Positions 6,028-7,913 of a stretch of 7,913 bases of DNA are shown here, piece after piece. The stretch covers positions 1 to 7,913 of the forward strand of contig DNXT01000463.1 of NCBI GenBank assembly GCA_003505795.1. The letters are read 5' to 3'. The first letter of the stretch is position 1. Every line of letters begins with the position of its first letter. A model generated the notes under the pieces. It did not search any database. It was not told the origin of the DNA and worked only from the letters and a program-made list of their open reading frames with translations. Position numbers and translations under genes: made by a program. The stretch is from Lysobacteraceae bacterium (GTDB lineage Bacteria; Pseudomonadota; Gammaproteobacteria; Xanthomonadales; Xanthomonadaceae).

Positions 6028-7913
6028 ATGCCCCGTTTTCGTCGTTGGCTGGGCTGGCTCCTGGCCACGCTCGTCGTGTTTGCGCTGCTGGGCGGCATCG
6101 CCGCCGGCAGCGTCTACTACGCCGTCTCCTCCAAGCTGCCCGACGTCCAGGCGCTCAAGCAGGTGGAACTGCAGGAGCCCCTGTACGTCTACTCCAGCGA
6201 CGGCCAGCTGATGGCCGTCTATGGCGAAACCCGCCGCTACCCGATCCAGATGAAGGACGTTCCGGAGCGGCTCAAGCAGGCCTTCCTGGCCACCGAAGAC
6301 GCCCGCTTCTACGAGCACGGCGGCGTCGACTACAAGGGCATCGCCCGCGCCGTGTGGCTGATCGCCACCACCGACGCCAAGCGCGTTCCCGGCGGCTCGA
6401 CCATCACCCAGCAGGTCGCCCGCCAGTTCTTCCTGAGCTCGGAGTACAGCTACACCCGCAAGCTCGCGGAGATCCTGCTGGCGCGCAAGATCGAGAGCGA
6501 GCTCAGCAAGGACGAGATCTTCGAGCTCTACCTCAACAAGAGCTTCTTCGGCAACCGCGCCTACGGCGTGGCTGCGGCCGCCGAATACTATTACGGCAAG
6601 AAGCTCGGCGAATTGAGCCTGGACGAGATGGCCTCGCTGGCCGGCATCCCCAAGTTCCCGTCCAGCGGCAACCCGATCAGCAACCCCGAACGCGCGCGCG
6701 AGCGCCGCGACTACTACGTGCTGCAGCGGATGGCCGAGCTGGGCTTCATCAGCCAGGCCGAGGCCGACGCGGCCAAGGCCGTGCCGATGCACGCCACCCC
6801 GCACGAGCCGCCGGTGCAGGTCTACGCCCCGTACGTGGCCGAGCTGGTGCGCCAGGAAATGATCGCGCGCTATGGCGGCGAGGTGCTCAACAAGGGTTAC
6901 CACGTCACCACCACCATCGATGCGCCGCTGCAGACCGCCGCCGACGCCGCGGTCCGCGACGGCCTGATCCTGTACGACCACCGCCACGGCTGGCATGGCG
7001 TGGAAAAGCACGTCGACGTGGCCGCCGACGCCGATGCCGCGGCCCTGGCCGCGCAGCTGGCGGGCAGCGTTTCGCAGGGCGGCCTGGCGCCGGTCATCGT
7101 CGCCCGCACCAATCCGGACGGCGGCGTGACCGTGGTCCGCCACGACAAGAGCGAACTCACCCTGCCCGCAAGCGCGACCCGCTGGACCGGCAAGACTCCG
7201 GCCGCCCTGCTCAAGCGCGGCGACCTGACCCGCATCCGCGCCGGCCAGAAGGAAGGCGAGTGGACGATCGAGCAGCTGCCGCGCGGCCAGGCCGCGCTGG
7301 TGTCGCTGGACGCCGACAGCGGCGCGCTGCGGGCCTTGGTCGGCGGCTTCAGCTTCGCCGGCAACAAGTTCAACCGTGCCACCCAGGCGCGCCGCCAGCC
7401 CGGCTCCAGCTTCAAGCCGTTCGTCTACGCGGCGGCGTTCGAGAAGGGCTTCAACCCGGCCTCGATCGTGCTGGATGCGCCGGTGGTGTTCCGCGACCGG
7501 CGCGGCAAGACCTGGTCGCCGCAGAACGACGGCGGCGGCTTCCGTGGGCCGATGCGCCTGCGCGAGGCCCTGGTGCAGTCGCGCAACCTGGTCTCCGTCC
7601 GGCTTCTTGATGCGATCGGCGTCGATTTTGCACGCAAGTACATCAGCCAGTTCGGTTTCGACGAGGCCGAGCTGCCGCCCAACCTGTCGATGTCGCTGGG
7701 CACCGCGTCGCTGACCCCGCTGTCGGTCGCGCGCGGCTACGCCGTGCTCGCCAACGGCGGCTCGCGCGTGGACACCTGGCTGATCGACGAGGTCAAGGAC
7801 CGCGACGGCAACGTGCTGTTCAAGGAGAACCCGGCGCTGGCCTGCCGCAGCTGCGGCACGCAGGGCGGCGCCGGCACGCCGGCGAGCCAGGTGGTGGACG
7901 GCTTCAATTTCGG
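6028..7913 (+). CDS. mrcA: Penicillin-binding protein 1A, bifunctional class A PBP, 3' end outside window
   Basis: Also called ponA. This enzyme polymerises lipid II into glycan strands and cross-links the stem peptides in the periplasm. The first 628 residues are visible, of roughly 800-850 usual for the family. Seen in order: short basic N-terminus, transmembrane anchor (about 10-31), and GT51 transglycosylase domain (about 50-235). That domain has EDARFYEHGG with catalytic Glu90, GGSTITQQ at 122-129, RKLAE with Glu148, and ELYLN at 166-170. An OB-like insertion follows, then the transpeptidase domain with SSFK (Ser460 nucleophile, Lys463) and SRN at 518-520. The KTG motif lies past the window end. 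A CRSCG sequence at 606-610 is notable. The ATG at 6028 has GGAA 9 bases upstream and gives the expected N-terminus. The gene is divergent from pilM, an arrangement known in Pseudomonas and relatives. Confidence 0.96.
   Translation, partial: MPRFRRWLGWLLATLVVFALLGGIAAGSVYYAVSSKLPDVQALKQVELQEPLYVYSSDGQLMAVYGETRRYPIQMKDVPERLKQAFLATEDARFYEHGGVDYKGIARAVWLIATTDAKRVPGGSTITQQVARQFFLSSEYSYTRKLAEILLARKIESELSKDEIFELYLNKSFFGNRAYGVAAAAEYYYGKKLGELSLDEMASLAGIPKFPSSGNPISNPERARERRDYYVLQRMAELGFISQAEADAAKAVPMHATPHEPPVQVYAPYVAELVRQEMIARYGGEVLNKGYHVTTTIDAPLQTAADAAVRDGLILYDHRHGWHGVEKHVDVAADADAAALAAQLAGSVSQGGLAPVIVARTNPDGGVTVVRHDKSELTLPASATRWTGKTPAALLKRGDLTRIRAGQKEGEWTIEQLPRGQAALVSLDADSGALRALVGGFSFAGNKFNRATQARRQPGSSFKPFVYAAAFEKGFNPASIVLDAPVVFRDRRGKTWSPQNDGGGFRGPMRLREALVQSRNLVSVRLLDAIGVDFARKYISQFGFDEAELPPNLSMSLGTASLTPLSVARGYAVLANGGSRVDTWLIDEVKDRDGNVLFKENPALACRSCGTQGGAGTPASQVVDGFNF

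Noticed and set aside
5920..7143. Minus-strand open frame of 407 codons opposite mrcA
   Set aside because: Antisense shadow of clear GT51 coding sequence, low-complexity Ala/Val/Gly/Arg composition, no ribosome-binding site and no recognisable motif.
5886..7610. Plus-strand open frame of 574 codons overlapping mrcA in another frame
   Set aside because: Arg/Pro/Gly-rich frame-shifted reading of mrcA; the 6028 frame carries all the catalytic motifs.
7600..7913. Missing KTG motif of PBP1A as a possible truncation
   Set aside because: The frame is open to the last base of the window, so the absence is a window-edge effect, not a broken gene.

Overview
The window is GC-rich, chromosomal-looking gammaproteobacterial DNA. 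It most resembles the Xanthomonadaceae/Lysobacteraceae (Xanthomonas, Stenotrophomonas, Lysobacter, Luteimonas). That placement rests on the base composition, on PilM-Q proteins that read like those of that family, and on the arrangement of a class A penicillin-binding protein gene divergent from pilM. It was made by eye, without a database search. No RNA genes, CRISPR arrays, insertion sequences or attachment sites were seen.

Layout, left to right. (1) Positions 1-807, minus strand: 5' part of a MoxR-family AAA+ ATPase gene whose 3' end lies outside the window. (2) Positions 808-951: a short intergenic gap holding a strong rho-independent terminator on the minus strand, directly after pilQ. 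(3) Positions 952-5814, minus strand: the complete type IV pilus alignment-complex operon pilM-pilN-pilO-pilP-pilQ. Its genes are nearly fused: TGATG between pilM and pilN, GTGA between pilN and pilO, ATGA between pilO and pilP, and an 18-base gap with a good ribosome-binding site before pilQ. (4) Positions 5815-6027: a 213-base divergent control region with an AT-rich core that carries a plausible pilM promoter. (5) Positions 6028-7913, plus strand: a bifunctional penicillin-binding protein 1A gene (mrcA/ponA), cut off by the window end after its SxxK and SxN motifs and before its KTG motif.

How the genes work together. PilM is an actin-like cytoplasmic protein that binds the INLLPWR motif at the PilN N-terminus. 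PilN and PilO are single-pass inner-membrane proteins that pair through periplasmic coiled coils and ferredoxin-like domains. PilP is a lipoprotein that links PilNO to the periplasmic domains of the outer-membrane secretin PilQ. Together they join the pilus motor to the outer-membrane pore across the peptidoglycan that PBP1A builds.

No undescribed system is evident; this is mostly a conserved housekeeping and pilus locus. The points most worth a second look are a C7 tract beside two overlapping ATG codons at the MoxR start, a short PilQ with one visible AMIN domain and a glycine-repeat loop, a CxxC motif in the periplasmic part of PBP1A, a MoxR gene beyond pilQ, and start-site traps (GTG for pilM and pilO, a spurious TTG for pilQ).
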